Source of the DNA: Paenibacillus aceris
GTDB taxonomy: Bacteria > Bacillota > Bacilli > Paenibacillales > NBRC-103111
NCBI RefSeq assembly: GCF_017874035.1
Contig: NZ_JAGGKV010000002.1
Span: 310,001-374,000 of the forward strand
Direction of reading: 5' to 3'
Length of the DNA stretch: 64,000 bases
The notes beneath the pieces were generated by a model. That model saw only the letters and a list, made by a program, of their open reading frames with translations. It was not told the origin of the DNA and did not search any database. A program made the position numbers and the translations under genes. Position 1 is the stretch's first letter; every line of letters starts with the position of its first letter. This document shows positions 61,676 through 64,000 of this stretch, one piece after another.

Positions 61676-62278
61676 TTATTCGGTTTCATCCGAGACATCG
61701 TCCAACGTAATCTGTTTCTGATCCCCGCCTATCCGGTCAAATAACATACGGGTTTCTTCTTCCAGATCAAAACTACCTTGGAAGCCAGCCGAGTCCGGCA
61801 GTTCTTGAATGGAGCTGAGACCGAAATATTCTAGAAATTGTTTGGAAGTTCCGTACAAAATTGGCTTCCCGACCGCATCTGCGCGCCCGACTTCCAAAAT
61901 AAGGTCTTTTCCCGTCAAAGTAGCCAATGCGCGATCACATTTCACACCGCGTATCTCTTCAATCTCTACTCTAGTAATAGGCTGTTTATAGGCAACTATA
62001 GATAAAGTCTCAAGTGCAGCTTGGGATAGCGATGAACGGGATGGTGTATAAGCCAGACGTTCGAAATATGGCGCATGTTCAGCTAATGTCGTTAATTGGT
62101 AGGCACCAGCTACCTCAACAATCTGAATACCTCTACCCTTACGTTTGAAATCGGTTCGCATATCTTTCAGCAAATCACGAACCAAATACAAATCAAGCTC
62201 CATAACCTCAGCAATCTGCTTGGCATCCAACCCTTCGTCACCAGAGGCAAAGAGCAGCCCTTCAATAATTGATTTCAT
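61676..62278 (-). CDS. scpB: Segregation and condensation protein B
   Basis: 200 residues from ATG at 62278, overlapping the scpA 3' end by 17 bp, with a weak ribosome site, so coupled translation is likely. Two winged-helix domains with SIIEGLLFASGDEGL, AYQLTTLAEHAPYFERL and LSIVAYKQPITRVEIEEIRG are typical. Partner of SMC and ScpA in chromosome condensation. Confidence 0.95.
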   Translation of the reverse strand: MKSIIEGLLFASGDEGLDAKQIAEVMELDLYLVRDLLKDMRTDFKRKGRGIQIVEVAGAYQLTTLAEHAPYFERLAYTPSRSSLSQAALETLSIVAYKQPITRVEIEEIRGVKCDRALATLTGKDLILEVGRADAVGKPILYGTSKQFLEYFGLSSIQELPDSAGFQGSFDLEEETRMLFDRIGGDQKQITLDDVSDETE

Positions 62279-63053
62279 CTGTGGAAAATTGAGCGTCAAT
62301 GTCAGAAACCTCCTCTTTGGACTGAATGACGATATCTTCAAATAATTGATATTGAAAGCAAACGACTTTTTTCATTTTCATTAATTCAAGAATCGCCAGA
62401 AAGGTGACAACAACCTCTTCCCGCGTCATTTCGTAATCAAACAACTTTGAAAACAGCAGTTTGCCGCCTTTCATTTTAAGCAAGTCTACAACTTCTCTGA
62501 TCCGTTCTTTAACGGAAATTTCGTCTCTTCGAATCCTTGTAACTATATTGCGGTTTGCAAGTTTCCGCAGCGTCCGCTGAAAAGCGAATAACAAATCAGC
62601 AACGTCAAGCCCTTCAACGGGATTCTCCTGCACATGGGGCAGAAATGGCGTCAAATCTTCCGGCTCACGCGTATAGACTAAGCTGCGCTCTACTTCCTTA
62701 TCTCTCAGCATGTCGGCAATAGATTTGTATTTCCGATACTCTATGAGTTTGGCCACAAGCTCTGCGCGAGGATCAAGTTCGTCTTCCATATCGTCAAAAT
62801 ATTCATCAAATTCAATAACAGGAGGCTTAGGCAGCAGCATTTTGCTTTTAATGGAGAGTAGTGTGGCAGCCATGACAAGAAACTCACTAGTAATCTCCAA
62901 CTCTAACTCTTGCATCGCTTGCACGTAAGCTAAGTACTGATCTGTAATTTCTTTGATTGGAATATTATAAATGTCAAGTTCATTTTTATCGATAAGATGA
63001 AGCAAAAGATCAAGGGGGCCTTCAAAAGCTTCTAGCTTATAAGTAACTTTCAT
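62262..63053 (-). CDS. scpA: Segregation and condensation protein A
   Basis: 263 residues. Kleisin of the SMC-ScpAB complex. EAFEGPLDLLLHLIDKNELDIYNIPI at the N-terminus (written as one block of the family pattern) and a C-terminal RLFDYEMTREEVVVTFLAILELMKMK-type winged helix. AGGGGGAG before ATG. Confidence 0.96.
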   Translation of the reverse strand: MKVTYKLEAFEGPLDLLLHLIDKNELDIYNIPIKEITDQYLAYVQAMQELELEITSEFLVMAATLLSIKSKMLLPKPPVIEFDEYFDDMEDELDPRAELVAKLIEYRKYKSIADMLRDKEVERSLVYTREPEDLTPFLPHVQENPVEGLDVADLLFAFQRTLRKLANRNIVTRIRRDEISVKERIREVVDLLKMKGGKLLFSKLFDYEMTREEVVVTFLAILELMKMKKVVCFQYQLFEDIVIQSKEEVSDIDAQFSTDEINY

Positions 63054-63068
63054 TTATTCTCCCCCTTG

Positions 63069-63710
63069 TCATAGTGAAAATATATTCATAACAAACTGCG
63101 CGGCAAACGGATATATATGTTCTAGCGCCCACTGGCCTGCAGGTGTGATCATTAAAACAATAACAAGAATAAGTGCATAGAGCTGATTGCGATCCATCCA
63201 TCTTTGACTCTTGGGAGGAACAAGACTTTTTAGTATATACCAACCGTCTAGCGGATACAGCGGTAACATATGTATAAAGCAAATCATGAGATTTACAATG
63301 ACGCCGTACTGCAAATAGACTCGCCACTGTTCAACGACGATCGACTCGGATGCTCCTCCTACGATAAAAGAAGGAAGAAAGAAATAGAGCCACCAGAAGA
63401 ACAAAGCGAGCAGCAAATTGGTAAAAGGACCAGCTGCAAACACAAGCGTATTGTACAGTTTTGGCCTTTTAAAATTCAAAGCTTCAACCGGCATTTTCTT
63501 CGACCAGCCATAAGGTCCGAAAACAATCATAGCCAACCCCAAGGCATCTAAATGTACCAAGGGGTTAAGCGATAATCGTTTGCCGTCACGGGCAGTCCGG
63601 TCTCCGAGCAACCAAGCGGCTCCTGCATGTGCTGCATCGTGGAGCGTCATTGCGATCAGAAAAGCGAGCAGCCGGGGCAGCAGTGTTTCCAGGTGATAAT
63701 AAGAAAGCAT
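63069..63710 (-). CDS. Site-2 protease-like membrane protein
   Basis: 213 residues, about six helices. M50-type fold with TLHDAAHAG at residues 22-30, where the usual HExxH is HDxxH (His24, Asp25, His28), and LYPLDGWYIL with Asp155, the usual third ligand. The Glu-to-Asp change may slow or alter catalysis. The ATG overlaps the ribH stop as TAATG. Neighbour of scpA in B. subtilis too. Confidence 0.82.
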   Translation of the reverse strand: MLSYYHLETLLPRLLAFLIAMTLHDAAHAGAAWLLGDRTARDGKRLSLNPLVHLDALGLAMIVFGPYGWSKKMPVEALNFKRPKLYNTLVFAAGPFTNLLLALFFWWLYFFLPSFIVGGASESIVVEQWRVYLQYGVIVNLMICFIHMLPLYPLDGWYILKSLVPPKSQRWMDRNQLYALILVIVLMITPAGQWALEHIYPFAAQFVMNIFSL

Positions 63711-64000
63711 TAGGAAGTAAATTGCTTCGTCAAATTAGCCATTTCAATCGCTGTTACTGCCGCTTCCCAGCCTTTGTTTCCAGCTTTAGTACCCGCACGC
63801 TCAACAGCTTGTTCAATAGAATCAGTCGTTAGCACACCGAAAATCGTAGGAACGCCTGTTTTCAGGTTAATCGCAGATACGCCTTTTGCTACTTCACTGC
63901 ACACATAGTCAAAGTGTGGAGTTGATCCGCGAATGACAGCTCCTAACGTAATGACTGCGTCGTATTTTCCGCTTTCCGCCATTTTTTGAGCAATTAGAGG
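63710..64000 (-). CDS. ribH: 6,7-Dimethyl-8-ribityllumazine synthase, C-terminal part (cut by window edge)
   Basis: 96 residues are visible, running off the right edge; the frame continues upstream as [29 protein letters not shown] sequence. [14 protein letters not shown] (catalytic His), [13 protein letters not shown] and [17 protein letters not shown] are family signatures. Penultimate step of riboflavin synthesis. The N-terminal region and any rib operon leader lie outside. Confidence 0.93.
   Translation of the reverse strand, partial: PLIAQKMAESGKYDAVITLGAVIRGSTPHFDYVCSEVAKGVSAINLKTGVPTIFGVLTTDSIEQAVERAGTKAGNKGWEAAVTAIEMANLTKQFTS

Noticed and set aside
1..64000. Insertion sequences, prophage genes or rRNA
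   Set aside because: I looked for transposase-like frames, terminal repeats and phage structural genes and saw none; the only RNA genes are one tRNA and the T-box leader.

Overview
The window looks like core chromosome of a low-to-mid GC, endospore-forming Bacillota, most likely a Paenibacillus or close relative. The grounds are strong AGGAGG ribosome binding sites with frequent GTG/TTG starts, many sporulation genes (spoIVA, gerW, spmA/spmB, dacB, ypeB, a SpoVIF-like gene), and a gene order that follows Bacillus subtilis over long stretches. No insertion sequence, prophage, CRISPR array or rRNA gene was seen. Almost every gene is on the minus strand, so transcription runs from high to low coordinates.

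Left third (about 1-24,500). Read on the minus strand, this is the aromatic supra-operon: spoIVA, hup, tRNA-Pro, a PAP2-family gene, mtrB (TRAP), a hypothetical gene, hepS, ubiE/menG, a UbiA-type prenyltransferase, ubiX, mqnA, hepT, ndk, cheR, a 54-residue small gene, aroF, aroB, aroH, trpEDCFBA, hisC, tyrA. The aro genes make chorismate, which feeds tryptophan (trp), tyrosine/phenylalanine (aroH, tyrA, hisC) and menaquinone. MqnA with UbiX and the UbiA-type enzyme points to the futalosine route. Between aroH and trpE lies a leader with 16 NAG triplets at near-constant 5-nt spacing followed by an intrinsic terminator. With mtrB in the same cluster, this is a TRAP attenuation system. A TyrA/deacetylase/ECF-sigma tail closes the left end.

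Middle (24,700-42,950). Sporulation and housekeeping genes in B. subtilis order: a YphF-like lipoprotein, two 2Fe-2S ferredoxins around a nucleotidyltransferase-like gene, yphE-like DUF2768, a SpoVIF-like gene, gpsA, plsY, der, a YIEGIA protein with its capping subunit, a YphA-like protein, fni, an S1 protein, plsC, cmk, ypfB, motI (PilZ), ypeB, prsW, a primase-helicase-like gene with a degraded TOPRIM site, and mecA.

Right third (43,000-64,000). Cell-surface genes come first: a NodB deacetylase lipoprotein, a CAP-domain protein and a CPBP protease. serA follows, behind a T-box riboswitch on the plus strand. Then come resABCDE (cytochrome c maturation and redox two-component system), rluB, spmAB, dacB, gerW, ytfI, scpAB, a site-2-protease-like gene and the 3' part of ribH.

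The most interesting non-coding signal is a small hairpin element placed directly in front of the ribosome binding sites of three unrelated genes (ndk, in three tandem copies; mecA; gerW), with covarying stem bases. The TRAP leader, two operator-like palindromes and a degenerate repeat field at 59,999-60,190 also merit attention.
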